In this document: positions 8,748 through 16,322 of the stretch, piece by piece | Numbering within the stretch: the stretch's first letter is position 1 | How the letters are laid out: each line of letters starts with the position of its first letter | Virus record (IMG/VR): IMGVR_UViG_3300042868_009554 | Coordinates: 1-21,414 of that record | Length of the DNA: 21,414 nt | Direction: 5' to 3' (one strand) | DNA from: a virus | Program-made: the position numbers and the translations under genes | Notes under the pieces: generated by a model | Seen by the model: only the letters and a program-made list of their open reading frames with translations | Database searches by the model: none | What the model was told of the DNA's origin: nothing

Positions 8748-9712
8748 TACAAGTTGATGCGGCGATACGGCTCAAGAATCGAACGAGCGTTGAACGGAAC
8801 CGCCTCCATCGTAGCCGAGTTGATGACTGGCGGAATGTAGTAACTTTCCGAAACCTCAGCAACGGACTTCGATGACAGCGATCCGTAAGGATTGTCCGTC
8901 TCGACTTCGAAACTGGCGGCGGTCCAGATGATCGCTCGCTTGACATCCGAAGGCACTGATCCCCAGCCCCAGTCAGCATTGACCGTGACCTCAGTTCCGA
9001 GGGTGTTGGACAGCGAGGTGCCGAAGATGTCCTCGTTGCGCTCGAAACCCATCTCGACCGAGGTGAGGTACGAGGTTTCCAACTGAATGTAAGTGTAGAT
9101 GCCGTGCGCGGCCGACGGGCCTTCGCTCCGCTCTTCCCAACTGGCGATGCCCAGCCCGGTCACGTCATTTATCACTGTGCAGTCATCGATCTCAAGAAAC
9201 AGGCTGCCGGGTTCGAGCCAGAAAGTGCGGTCGGCTACCGACGTACCAGCAACGCCTGCCGTGGCCGTAGAAACGCTTACAGCGGGGCTGGTGCCGCCTG
9301 TGAGGGTATCCGCGCCGGTTATAGTCGGCACGTTCTGAGAGCCAAGTTCTCCAATGAACGTGACCGTCCACGGCCCTCCAGCGCTCCCTGTGACCGTGAT
9401 CGCGCCAGCGGCAATAGTGCTCAGGTTCTCCAACTTGCCGAGGACCGTCGCGGCTGAGGCGTTGTGCTGAATGTTGCTGGTCGTCTGCTCGTTAAACGTC
9501 AGCGTGAAGTGCCCGCCAGTCGGATTGCCGGTCAGCGAGACGGTCTGTACCTCGTTCACGCCTCCTACAAGGGTCTTCGTAAAGTCGCGCTGCGTGAAGT
9601 TGACGACAGCCTGCTCTGCGGCGGACAGGGCCGCGTCGTGCTTGGCGTCATCGACCGTGCCTGTAATGCCAAGCGCGGTCTTGTACTCGTCGAGTGTTAC
9701 TAGTTGCGACAC
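8747..9712 (-). CDS. Head-tail connector with an inserted beta domain
   Basis: 321 aa. Residues 1-47 (MSQLVTLDEYKTALGI, an AALSAAEQAVVNFTQRDFT helix) and residues from about 157 on (RTFWLEPGSLFLEIDDCTVI and later VKRAIIWTAASFEVE) form a gp6-like adaptor, the ring between portal and tail. Between them, residues ~53-156 are a separate beta domain nearly matching the C-terminal domain of the next upstream gene product (9803-10366). Ordinary connectors of this type pass directly from the RDFT segment to the following strands. The start is GTG with no Shine-Dalgarno, but a TATCCT box stands 6 nt upstream, so a leaderless transcript is possible. Confidence 0.82.
   Translation of the reverse strand: MSQLVTLDEYKTALGITGTVDDAKHDAALSAAEQAVVNFTQRDFTKTLVGGVNEVQTVSLTGNPTGGHFTLTFNEQTTSNIQHNASAATVLGKLENLSTIAAGAITVTGSAGGPWTVTFIGELGSQNVPTITGADTLTGGTSPAVSVSTATAGVAGTSVADRTFWLEPGSLFLEIDDCTVINDVTGLGIASWEERSEGPSAAHGIYTYIQLETSYLTSVEMGFERNEDIFGTSLSNTLGTEVTVNADWGWGSVPSDVKRAIIWTAASFEVETDNPYGSLSSKSVAEVSESYYIPPVINSATMEAVPFNARSILEPYRRINL
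9245..9556 (-). repeat. Inserted beta-domain copy in connector
   Basis: Encodes connector residues ~53-156. It shares the motifs EVQ-V-TG-PTGG-FTLTF, a HNASAATV-like segment, VTGSAGGP-TVTFIGEL and LTGG with the protein encoded at 9818-10117, in the same order and with similar spacing. It is best read as a mobile structural domain copied between neighbouring genes. Confidence 0.75.
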
Positions 9713-9718
9713 AAGTAC

Positions 9719-9724
9719 AGGATA
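9719..9724 (-). promoter_or_regulatory. Candidate -10 box for leaderless connector mRNA
   Basis: TATCCT on the minus strand, 6 nt before the GTG start at 9712, in the only sizeable gap (9713-9802) between these two structural genes. No clear -35 box is visible and no Shine-Dalgarno precedes the GTG. Confidence 0.35.
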
Positions 9725-9802
9725 GCGTCGAGCGCGCCGCCCCTACACGCGCCCGACAGAGTTTGCAGGAACTCAGGGGCAGACTTTATGAGGCTAGGGA
9801 GA

Positions 9803-10366
9803 TCAGCCAGCCTTGTAACCGGCGGTGACGGTGGCGATGGTGACGCCCGGCGTGGTGCCGCCAGTGAGGGAGGAAGTCGCAGTCATTGCGGCTACGTTGG
9901 TAGCGGCAAGTTCCCCGATGAAGGTGACGGTGTAAGGACCGCCAGCCGAGCCGGTGACTGAGACATTTGCTCCGTCGATGCTGTCGATGGCGCGCAGTGC
10001 GCTCTGGACAGTCGAAGCAGCAGCATTGTGGTTGATGGCGGCAGTCGTGTCGCCGTCGAAGGTGAGGGTGAAGGTTCCGCCAGTGGGCGAGCCGGTGATG
10101 GTGACAGACTGAACCTCGTCGGTATCGACCGTCTGATCGGGGTTAATCGCCGTGGTGGGATCGTCCGCATCGTGAACAGCCAGCGGATCGAGGCCCGTAG
10201 CGTCAGCAGTGGGGTACACGTCGCCGTCAGGAATCTGCACAGCGTCAGCGGCGGTCGGGTCAGTTACGACAGTGCTCAGGTGCGCTGCTACAACCTTGCC
10301 GGTTTCCGCATCAACAACAACTTCCTTTGTGATCGGCTTATCTGTGAGTGAGCGTGTGTTTCCCAT
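9803..10366 (-). CDS. Beta-domain structural protein, candidate head decoration
   Basis: 187 aa. Residues 1-80 are a loose, Asp/Thr-rich segment (VVDAETGKVVAAHLS; DVYPTADATGLDPLAVHDADDP). Residues 84-183 form one beta domain with EVQSVTITGSPTGGTFTLTF and VTGSAGGPYTVTFIGEL, the same domain as inserted in the connector. I recognise this domain as recurring in phage structural proteins. Its place directly after the major capsid gene is a usual slot for a decoration or cement protein, so that is the best guess. The ATG is preceded by AAGGTAGG and by TAGGAT 6 nt upstream; the latter could make a leaderless transcript. Confidence 0.75.
   Translation of the reverse strand: MGNTRSLTDKPITKEVVVDAETGKVVAAHLSTVVTDPTAADAVQIPDGDVYPTADATGLDPLAVHDADDPTTAINPDQTVDTDEVQSVTITGSPTGGTFTLTFDGDTTAAINHNAAASTVQSALRAIDSIDGANVSVTGSAGGPYTVTFIGELAATNVAAMTATSSLTGGTTPGVTIATVTAGYKAG
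9818..10117 (-). repeat. Beta-domain copy in putative decoration protein
   Basis: Encodes residues 84-183. Partner of the copy at 9245-9556. The similarity is clear at protein level over about 100 residues with few length changes, so the two copies probably share an origin. Confidence 0.75.
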
Positions 10367-10380
10367 ATCAGTATCCTACC

Positions 10381-11748
10381 TTATCCGTTGGCAAGTCCCG
10401 ATCCGCCGATGACATAAAATGCCTTCGGGTAACGGGCGGCCGTGAATCCTACCGCGTCCTCGGCGCGGAAGATGGTTGCGTTGGTAGTGAAGTAAACGTG
10501 CTCGGAAGCGTCGAGGCTAAGTCCGGCGTGATCAAGGATCAGACCCTCGGAGAAGTTTCCGACGATGACGCGGCTCTCGTTGTCGTTGTCACCGAGGTTG
10601 GTCGGGACGTTCCGGGTCGTGATGACCGGGAGGCCGAAGAGGCTGCCGCGAGGACCGTTGTAACCCGGAATCGGATCAACGCTGTCGCGGGTCTGGGGCT
10701 TGCCGACGTAGTACTCAGCAGTTGCGTCAGCCTTACGCTCCTTGACGATGCGGCCCCAAGTGCGCGGGTGCATCAGGATTGCGTTCGGTGCGCCGTAGTA
10801 CTCGGTGTGAATGGCGGTGATGCCGTCCACGATCTCGTCGAGCAGATCAGCAACGTCACTGGAGGTCAGGAGAGAAGCGGAGTTGGACTGGACGCCGGGG
10901 GTGTTCAGGATTCCCGTAGGCTGGCCGTTGCCGGAACCGCTGATGAAGGCGATCTCCTCAAGGGCCGCGAGACGCTTCGCAAGGTCTTCATAAACAAGGC
11001 GGTCAACCGAAGGCTGGCTGTTCCTGAGCAACTGGTTCGTGACGACCGACATACCGGCCTTCCAGAAGGTGTTGACAGAAATCTCACCGAAGGTCATGTC
11101 GGACTCAGGCTTGTCAGCCAGTTCCGCGACCCAGCCTGCGCTCAGTCCGCCGGTGATGGCGGCGATGCGGAGCGTGTCGGACGATACCGGCACACGGCTG
11201 AAGAGTGGGCGAAGGACGTTAGCCTGCTCGCGGATGGTGAGCAGTTCGCTCGAAACCTGCGGCGGGACCAGATAGCCACCAGCGGAGCCGCTGGATTGCG
11301 TCATGGTCTTAGCGGACATCGCCTCGGCCCAACGGGCGGTTGCGGCGGCGTCGTTCTTGGTCAGAGACTTGTGTGCGTCTGCGAAGAAGGAAGGATTGTC
11401 GGAGTCGTCGGTCCACGGAGACTCGTCAGAGTCAGCGGACTCGCCTGCGCCAAGCGCGAAGTCGGAGTGAGGCTCACGAGCGGCGCTGATCGCGTCACGA
11501 AGAGTAGTGACCTCAGAAGTCAGGCTCTTAACCTGCGCCTTCTGAATCTCCTCGTCACGAGCGGCGGTGAGAGTCTTAACCTGCTCGTCAATGCCCTCGA
11601 TCTGCTCGGTCAGCGACTTGACGGACTCGCCATCATGGTCGTCGGCCTCAAGGCGCTCGGAAAGTTCAGTTGCCCGCTCGGTCAGTTCCTCGAACTGGGG
11701 GCCGAAACGGTCATCGATCTGCTTGATAAGGTCGGAATCCATTTGCAT
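10381..11748 (-). CDS. Major capsid protein, HK97 fold
   Basis: 455 aa from ATG 11748. The first ~95 residues are a highly charged coiled coil (the scaffold-like delta domain that the prohead protease normally removes). The SGSAGGYLVPPQ segment then opens the shell domain, with LRPLFSRVPVSSDTLRIA, GWVAELADKPESDMTFGEISV, EDLAKRLAALEEIAFISGSG and PTGILNTPG, all classic for HK97-type capsid subunits; AILMHPRTWG and the C-terminal FRAEDAVGFTAARYPKAF also fit. The start is ambiguous: ATG 11748 and ATG 11742 are in frame, a TTG at 11775 is also open, and none has a clear Shine-Dalgarno. Confidence 0.95.
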   Translation of the reverse strand: MQMDSDLIKQIDDRFGPQFEELTERATELSERLEADDHDGESVKSLTEQIEGIDEQVKTLTAARDEEIQKAQVKSLTSEVTTLRDAISAAREPHSDFALGAGESADSDESPWTDDSDNPSFFADAHKSLTKNDAAATARWAEAMSAKTMTQSSGSAGGYLVPPQVSSELLTIREQANVLRPLFSRVPVSSDTLRIAAITGGLSAGWVAELADKPESDMTFGEISVNTFWKAGMSVVTNQLLRNSQPSVDRLVYEDLAKRLAALEEIAFISGSGNGQPTGILNTPGVQSNSASLLTSSDVADLLDEIVDGITAIHTEYYGAPNAILMHPRTWGRIVKERKADATAEYYVGKPQTRDSVDPIPGYNGPRGSLFGLPVITTRNVPTNLGDNDNESRVIVGNFSEGLILDHAGLSLDASEHVYFTTNATIFRAEDAVGFTAARYPKAFYVIGGSGLANG

Positions 11749-11787
11749 AAAGAATCTAATCAGGTCGCGTGACAAAAACGCAGGAAC

Positions 11788-12510
11788 CTAGCCCCTCCGG
11801 CAAGTTTGATTTGAAGAAGCGGACTTTGAGGTTGCGCCAGCGTAAGTGAAGGTGCCTGAGAAGCGCCACTTACGGGTCGCACACCGGGCCTTAACGTAGT
11901 GCTGCACCTTGCCCTTGTACTTCCAAGAGCGCTGCACCTTTGTCTGGAACTCGATGATAGCGCTACTGAGTGGCAGCGTCGGGATACTGACATCGAGCAC
12001 CTTGCCGAACCCGCTTCGTCCAGAGGGCTTCAGCACGCCGGTCAGCACCGTGCCAAGCGCGACAGCGTTAGTGTAGGAGAAGAGACGCAAGACAGGACGC
12101 CCGTTAACTGGCGGGCCGTTGAAGGCAGTGATCTCTGCGTCCAGCACTGTCTCGGTAAAGCCGGCCAGCGCTACCTTTGCTGCGCCAGTTCCGACAATCG
12201 AGTTCGGACAGGCTGCGCGGGCGAGTGCTGTGTTCAATCCATCAATCGCGGCGCGGCAGACCGGCAAGCCAGCGGCGGTGAACACAAAGTCATCATCAAA
12301 GTAAATCTGAGCGCGAGTGGCCGGGAAAATTTGAGCGCCCGGAGCATCTGGCCCGGTTGCGGTAATCACGTTAAGCGATGCGGCGGTGTAAGTCTTCGCC
12401 GGGTGCTTGATCGGCGCGGCTGTCGCCGAGACCGTCTGTGTGTTGGCTCCGGCTGAAGACGGAAAAGCCAAGAATCCAATAATTGCTATGGTTGAGATCA
12501 GTCGTTTCAC
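11788..12510 (-). CDS. Secreted protein, Thermoleophilia-type family, in the head operon
   Basis: 240 aa. Residues 1-22 are a clear signal peptide (basic MKRLIS, hydrophobic TIAIIGFLAF, then SSAGA-N). The mature part is beta-rich with paired cysteines: DDDFVFTAAGLPVCRAAIDGLN, ARAACPNSIVGTGAAKVAL, VTGVLKPSGRSGFGKVLDVSIPTLPL, WKYKGKVQHYVKARC and a final TCRRG. I associate this pattern (GLPxC, AxxAC, VGxG, LTGVL, YKGKxxxYVxARC) with chromosomal secreted proteins of Solirubrobacterales and relatives; no function is known to me. The GTG start overlaps the protease stop and has AAGGAG 7-8 nt upstream. It is not a normal head-assembly component, so it looks like a captured cargo gene. Confidence 0.8.
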   Translation of the reverse strand: MKRLISTIAIIGFLAFPSSAGANTQTVSATAAPIKHPAKTYTAASLNVITATGPDAPGAQIFPATRAQIYFDDDFVFTAAGLPVCRAAIDGLNTALARAACPNSIVGTGAAKVALAGFTETVLDAEITAFNGPPVNGRPVLRLFSYTNAVALGTVLTGVLKPSGRSGFGKVLDVSIPTLPLSSAIIEFQTKVQRSWKYKGKVQHYVKARCATRKWRFSGTFTYAGATSKSASSNQTCRRG

Positions 12511-14132
12511 TTGTACGCTCCTTGTCTTTCTAGTTCGGCCTTTCGGCGGCGGGCTTTCGCGGCAATGGCTTGTGCGGCGGCGCGGGTCTTAGGTACTGGC
12601 TCGCCCCAAGCCGCAGCAGTTAGAGCAAGTCTAGTCGGTTCGCCGTTCTTTCCAATCATCGGCCCGGACGGGTTTGTGTAGAACCGCAGCGCCCATGAAA
12701 TCCAGCGCTTCTTGTCTGCGACCGATGCCTTCGAGTAATTCTTTACACCGGGTCGGATGTTCTGGCCCTGCGCTTTAAGCGAGGCCCGGCCCTTACTATT
12801 TAGACCGCCTTTTGGGTTCTGCCCTTCTTTCCGCTGCCACGTCTCAGATTTTTCTGTCTGACGGGGTTTGCAGTTGACGCACTCGCAGTCAATGCAATCG
12901 CAGTTAGCGCAATCGGCGCAGTCGCACTGGCTACAGCCGGTCAGGGACTTCGAGCGGTAGTTCTCGCACTGCTTGGCAAAGGTGTCCAACTTGCGCTGTG
13001 CGCGAGCGACGGCTTCAGCCGAGGCGCCCTTCACTTGCGAGATGCGAGCGCGAGCGTTTGCCACAGCGCGGCAGTTGAGAGTTCCGTCCGGCTCACGAAC
13101 GGGCAGGCCGTAGCGCTGCTTGCCCTCACCGGCATCGGGGCCACGGTCGAGGACACAAGCGCGCTTCCACTGAGCATCGTCGTAGCCAGCCGACGAGCCG
13201 GACCACGGCTGATCGGTGAAGTCGCCCATCGACTTCTTAGAAGGCAGGACGGGGCGGAGGTCTTCGGCCGAGGGCTTGCCGCCAGCGGCGCGGGCCACTT
13301 CGACGACTGCCCTCAACAGCGCTGGCAAATCCTCTCGGCCCTTGTAAGTCATGTCATCAACCGACTCGTCCCACTCGCTCTGCCACTCAATCGAGGCGAA
13401 CAGTTCGGCCAGCATCTCGGCGTCCCCGGCCTGCGCGACCATTCCAACTCGATCCAGCAGCGCAGCCAGCATACCTTCGTCAACCTCGTACTCGTCTTCC
13501 TCGTGCATCGCCTTCGACGCAACCTCAAGGCGGTCGTAGGCGGCATGAAGGTCGGCTACCTTCTCTGCGAAGTAGTTGAGCGCTTCGGCTGTCTCGTCGG
13601 AGACCTCTTCGATCTCACCGGCCGCGATGTCCTCTGCGGCGGCTTCAAACGACTTCTGCGCCACAGCGAACAGCGCGCCGGGCTGGACTGGCACGGGAGT
13701 TACGGAAATCTCTGCGAGGTCGATGGTGCCGATGCGCGGGCCGTTCTTTGTGATGGTCACGCGAGACAAGCCGCGAACCGACAAGCCCTTCATCATGCCG
13801 CGCCTTACCTTATCGACGACATCCTCAGCCCAAGTCCCAGCCTGTGCTTTTGCGATGCGAGCGCGTGTCCACAGACCACGCTCAGGGTCCACGCGCAGTT
13901 CTTCGATAACGCCCAACTGTCGCTTATTGTCGTGCTCGAAAAGAAGCGGAATCTCTGCACGGGTCGCCTTCTCGCAAGCGTCGTCGAACGCTCCCGGTAG
14001 AAAAGCCTCACCCTGTCGGTCAACCTCGAAATCTGCGGCATACCCTTCAATGATGACATCGCCTTCGTCGGTAGTGACCGATTTCTCGGTCGGAATCAGA
14101 ACATCGAGTTCAAAAGGTGCGTTTGCATCCAT
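12507..14132 (-). CDS. Prohead protease with long cysteine-rich C-terminal extension
   Basis: 541 aa, much longer than the ~200-aa HK97-type prohead protease. Residues ~8-160 are the protease: IIEGYAADFEVDRQGEAFLPGAF, PLLFEHD with H67, GMMKGLSVRG with S118, and DLAEISVTPVPV with E141; the His and Ser are the expected catalytic residues. After an acidic helical linker come YGLPVREPDGTLNCRAVANARARI (about 340-365), a cluster of nine cysteines at 400-421, and KGGLNSKGRASLKAQGQNIRPGVK plus RFYTNPSGPMIGKNGEPTRLAL near the C-terminus. These are modules also seen fused to phage proteases or encoded nearby. The enzyme trims the capsid delta domain. The ATG lacks a Shine-Dalgarno but has TAATCT 6 nt upstream. 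Confidence 0.9.
   Translation of the reverse strand: MDANAPFELDVLIPTEKSVTTDEGDVIIEGYAADFEVDRQGEAFLPGAFDDACEKATRAEIPLLFEHDNKRQLGVIEELRVDPERGLWTRARIAKAQAGTWAEDVVDKVRRGMMKGLSVRGLSRVTITKNGPRIGTIDLAEISVTPVPVQPGALFAVAQKSFEAAAEDIAAGEIEEVSDETAEALNYFAEKVADLHAAYDRLEVASKAMHEEDEYEVDEGMLAALLDRVGMVAQAGDAEMLAELFASIEWQSEWDESVDDMTYKGREDLPALLRAVVEVARAAGGKPSAEDLRPVLPSKKSMGDFTDQPWSGSSAGYDDAQWKRACVLDRGPDAGEGKQRYGLPVREPDGTLNCRAVANARARISQVKGASAEAVARAQRKLDTFAKQCENYRSKSLTGCSQCDCADCANCDCIDCECVNCKPRQTEKSETWQRKEGQNPKGGLNSKGRASLKAQGQNIRPGVKNYSKASVADKKRWISWALRFYTNPSGPMIGKNGEPTRLALTAAAWGEPVPKTRAAAQAIAAKARRRKAELERQGAYK
12870..12938 (-). other. Nine-cysteine metallothionein-like cluster
   Basis: Encodes residues 399-421 of the protease fusion. 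Nine Cys at 400, 403, 405, 408, 411, 413, 416, 418 and 421 form a repeating Cys-x2-Cys-x-Cys-x2-Cys pattern spaced by Asp, Asn and Ala. Such density is typical of metal-cluster binding sites; metal binding is inferred, not shown. Confidence 0.8.
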
Positions 14133-14138
14133 ACTTAC

Positions 14139-14144
14139 AGATTA
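14139..14144 (-). promoter_or_regulatory. Candidate -10 box before protease gene
   Basis: TAATCT on the minus strand, 6 nt before the ATG at 14132, with no Shine-Dalgarno between. This is the spacing expected for a leaderless actinobacterial transcript. No clear -35 box. Confidence 0.4.
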
Positions 14145-14146
14145 CG

Positions 14147-14278
14147 CTAACGGGTGACGCGAGCCGCGACTTCAAACCCGCTGCCCACGGCCCAGACAAC
14201 CAGAGAAGCAATCATCTGATCAGAGATCGCTAGGATCACAGCAAGCAGAAGAATCAGAGGTGCCAGTGGCGACTTCAT
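14147..14278 (-). CDS. Small single-span membrane protein
   Basis: 43 aa: MKSPLAPLILLLAVILAISDQ, then MIASLVVWAVGSGFEVAARVTR. Residues 4-17 and 22-35 are hydrophobic, so one long or two short membrane segments are possible. It fills an otherwise empty ~200-nt gap in a compact operon and ends 14 nt before the protease ATG. No strong ribosome binding site is visible, so the call rests on composition and position. Family not recognised. Confidence 0.45.
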   Translation of the reverse strand: MKSPLAPLILLLAVILAISDQMIASLVVWAVGSGFEVAARVTR

Positions 14279-14290
14279 ACAGCGTCACTA

Positions 14291-14305
14291 GGGCGCAGAG
14301 CGCCC
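14291..14305. other. Perfect 6-bp hairpin in operon gap
   Basis: GGGCGC and GCGCCC around the 3-nt loop AGA, between the 104-aa gene and the 43-aa gene. There is no T-run on the 3' side in either direction, so it is not a standard intrinsic terminator. It may stabilise or process the mRNA. Confidence 0.5.
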
Positions 14306-14333
14306 GAAAAATAGGTTCCGAGGTCCAAAGGGG

Positions 14334-14648
14334 TCAGCCTCCAAAGCGCGGGAAGTTGTAAGCCATGTCGTCAATCGCACACACGATGCACTCGCCAATC
14401 TCTCCGGCGTCCCGGCCCGGCAACTTTCCAGAGGCGTATGGGATGCCAACACGCGAGGTCGATCCGCAGCCGGTTGTGTACGTAGTCTGCATCCCCGGCA
14501 CCGGGGTCATCAACTCTTTGGCTACGGGCGTGCGTTGTGGGGCGAGTTCGGTCGGTCTGCATGGTTCCGGGTAGAATGAGGCTCCTTCCGCTTTTGCGGC
14601 TTTTCCAAACCGCTTTAACTGGTTTGCGAGTTCGTGCTGAACGGCCAT
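14334..14648 (-). CDS. Hypothetical protein with scattered cysteines, head operon
   Basis: 104 aa, beginning MAVQHELANQLKRFGKAAKAEG. Four cysteines lie in PEPCRP, TTGCGS and GECIVCAID; the last pair is spaced Cys-x2-Cys and could bind metal. The ATG lies 12 nt after the stop of the 52-aa basic gene. No good Shine-Dalgarno is present, but TAGACT stands 6 nt upstream, the same box as before the portal gene. I do not recognise a family. Position between portal and protease suggests a head-related accessory protein. Confidence 0.7.
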   Translation of the reverse strand: MAVQHELANQLKRFGKAAKAEGASFYPEPCRPTELAPQRTPVAKELMTPVPGMQTTYTTGCGSTSRVGIPYASGKLPGRDAGEIGECIVCAIDDMAYNFPRFGG

Positions 14649-14654
14649 GCCGCC

Positions 14655-14660
14655 AGTCTA
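14655..14660 (-). promoter_or_regulatory. Candidate -10 box before 104-aa gene
   Basis: TAGACT on the minus strand, 6 nt before the ATG at 14648, embedded in GATAGACT as also found before the portal gene. Supports a leaderless transcript start inside the operon. Confidence 0.4.
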
Positions 14661-14819
14661 TCAACCGCGAGGGAGAGAGCGCCGGTATCCCTTGACGCGC
14701 ACAGGCTTCTTGCCCGTGTTCGAGCCGCGAGGGGTGCGAGTGTGACCCTTGACACGTACCGCGCCGCCGGAGCCTCCCGTCTTGTTGCGCTTACCGCGCT
14801 GAGTCTTCTTTCGTGCCAT
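14661..14819 (-). CDS. 52-aa highly basic protein with internal repeat
   Basis: Starts MARKKTQRGKRNKTGGSGG and contains two copies of a VRVKG-x-R-x-PRG-like unit (VRVKGHTRTPRG and VRVKGYRRSLPRG). About a third of the residues are Arg or Lys, which suggests nucleic acid binding or a disordered structural tail. A perfect AAGGAGG lies 9 nt upstream of the ATG, inside the portal gene, and the start overlaps the portal end by 29 nt. That strong ribosome binding site is the main evidence that this short gene is real. Family not recognised; packaged-DNA binding or an internal head protein would be guesses. Confidence 0.75.
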   Translation of the reverse strand: MARKKTQRGKRNKTGGSGGAVRVKGHTRTPRGSNTGKKPVRVKGYRRSLPRG

Positions 14820-16269
14820 CTGCGATAGCCTCCTTCAGTTCGTCGTGTTTATCGGTCAAAGACTTCTGCACCGCCTGCGCCGGGTTCACGGCCGCCGCGC
14901 CTTCGGGAATCGAGCCGTCGGCCGGGAAAGCCGCTGTGTTTTCCGGGTTCGCCGGGCGTCCCGCCTCTGAGCCTATAGGCTGATCCACTATACCGCCGCG
15001 CTGCTGGCCGGTGCCGGGAAGGTTCAAGATGACATCATCGATGTCGGACCACTCCTGCTTCTGGACCGCCAGCGGCTCAAGTCCTACCTGTGCCCGGATG
15101 TCCTTGACCTGCACGCCGGGCAGAGTCGCCATCGATGCGGCGAGGTCGAGCCGATCCTCGATGGGCATGACGTACTCGTGGTCGATTACGAAGTCGAGTC
15201 CCCAAGCCTGCGTGAGATGCTTCGAGACCTGCGACTGAATACGATTGAGGAACGGGCGCATCGTCTTGTTGTCGAAGATGCGCTGCGATTCGCGCACTGC
15301 CTGTCTGTCTGCGGAGCCGACTTCGCCCAGCAGAGGCAGCGGCACCCTGAAGGCGTCAGCGATGCGCTGCTTGGAGATGTTCGTGAGTTCCACGAACTGA
15401 GCCTCGGCCGCGTTGCCGGAGATCGGACGGAACTTCAGACCGCGCTCCAGCATCGCCACCTTGTAGGCGTTGTCTTGGCCGGAGTAGAGTTGCGAGAACT
15501 GACGCTTAATCTTGACCCACGTGGACGGCGGAATGGATCGGTCGGACTCCAGCACCCCTGACAGTCGCGTGGACTGCTCGTAGTACTGGGCGACTGACTC
15601 CGTGAGAGCGAGTTCGATGTCGTACATGCGCGGGTTGCCAGCGATGATGCTCATGCCCCTCCACGGGTCGTGGGGGTTCGGCTGCTTGACGTGGACGATG
15701 TGCTCCGGCTTGAGGCGCACCGGCTCGCCGGTCCTGCCCGGAGCCTGATAGACGTAGGCTTCCGGGTAGTCGTTCTCGTTCAACTCGATCTCGACGAGCG
15801 CCGGGCTGAGGCGATAAAGCGCCAGCGGCTTGCCTGTCTCGATCTCAGGCCGGAACTTCAGCCACATGAACTCCCCCGCAACCAGAAGGTCGATCACTGA
15901 CAACTCCATCAGTTCGGTGTAGTCCATGAAAGGGTTAGGATTCGCCAGAAGGTTCACGAGGTCGTCTGGAGCCGCAGACGCATTATCGTACTTATTGAGA
16001 GCAGCGCGGGGGGCTACGACTTCATCGCCACGGCGAAAGTAGTAATCCGCATTTGATGCAGTGCTGGCATACAAAGAGGTGCAGTCCATCACCCAGTCGA
16101 TTGCGTCCTTGCCGCCGTAGGCTTCAAGGTGACGCTGGGCCGTGCGTCCGGCGAGTCTGCGGCCACGCAGGGTGCCCCCGCCGATGGCGAAATCTGGAGT
16201 GGGCTGGTTTGTCGGCGGCAGGGCTTTTCGAGCCTCCGAACCAGTGATCAAGTCTTTAAAAGATGCCAT
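14791..16269 (-). CDS. Portal protein, HK97-type
   Basis: 492 aa from the ATG at 16269. It contains the usual portal sequence elements: AIDWVMDCTSLYASTASNADYYF, a FMDYTELMELSVIDLLVAGEFMW helix, LYRLSPALVEIEL, HIVHVKQPNPHDPWRGMSII, and IADAFRVPLPLLGEV with QAVRESQRIFDNKTMRPFLNRIQSQ. The dodecameric portal is the DNA channel and the site of terminase docking. The C-terminus is a low-complexity extension rich in Ala and Pro (about 430-492). A TTG at 16275 would add two residues. No Shine-Dalgarno is seen; TAGACT lies 7 nt before the ATG, fitting a leaderless first gene of the leftward operon. Confidence 0.93.
   Translation of the reverse strand: MASFKDLITGSEARKALPPTNQPTPDFAIGGGTLRGRRLAGRTAQRHLEAYGGKDAIDWVMDCTSLYASTASNADYYFRRGDEVVAPRAALNKYDNASAAPDDLVNLLANPNPFMDYTELMELSVIDLLVAGEFMWLKFRPEIETGKPLALYRLSPALVEIELNENDYPEAYVYQAPGRTGEPVRLKPEHIVHVKQPNPHDPWRGMSIIAGNPRMYDIELALTESVAQYYEQSTRLSGVLESDRSIPPSTWVKIKRQFSQLYSGQDNAYKVAMLERGLKFRPISGNAAEAQFVELTNISKQRIADAFRVPLPLLGEVGSADRQAVRESQRIFDNKTMRPFLNRIQSQVSKHLTQAWGLDFVIDHEYVMPIEDRLDLAASMATLPGVQVKDIRAQVGLEPLAVQKQEWSDIDDVILNLPGTGQQRGGIVDQPIGSEAGRPANPENTAAFPADGSIPEGAAAVNPAQAVQKSLTDKHDELKEAIADGTKEDSAR
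14829..14835 (-). promoter_or_regulatory. Strong Shine-Dalgarno of the 52-aa gene
   Basis: AAGGAGG on the minus strand, 9 nt before the ATG at 14819, within the portal coding sequence. It supports both the gene and translational coupling to the portal. Confidence 0.75.
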
Positions 16270-16276
16270 CGCCAAA

Positions 16277-16282
16277 AGTCTA
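16277..16282 (-). promoter_or_regulatory. Candidate -10 box of leftward late operon
   Basis: TAGACT on the minus strand, 7 nt before the portal ATG. It mirrors TAGTAT, which stands 7 nt before the first rightward gene. The -35 region is not evident. Confidence 0.45.
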
Positions 16283-16322
16283 TCGCGGCGTCCGACTTTG
16301 TTGTTGTCGTCCGTGAAACAAG

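Noticed and set aside
10348-11772. Plus-strand 474-codon frame
   Set aside because: Exactly antisense to the major capsid gene, whose protein is unmistakable; a codon-bias shadow.
11742-11775. Internal promoter before the major capsid gene
   Set aside because: TTGTCA and TAGATT are present on the minus strand but only about 11 nt apart, too close for a normal -35/-10 pair, and the box is not 6-7 nt from either ATG.
13035-14000. Plus-strand 321-codon frame
   Set aside because: Antisense to the prohead protease fusion; no recognisable protein features.
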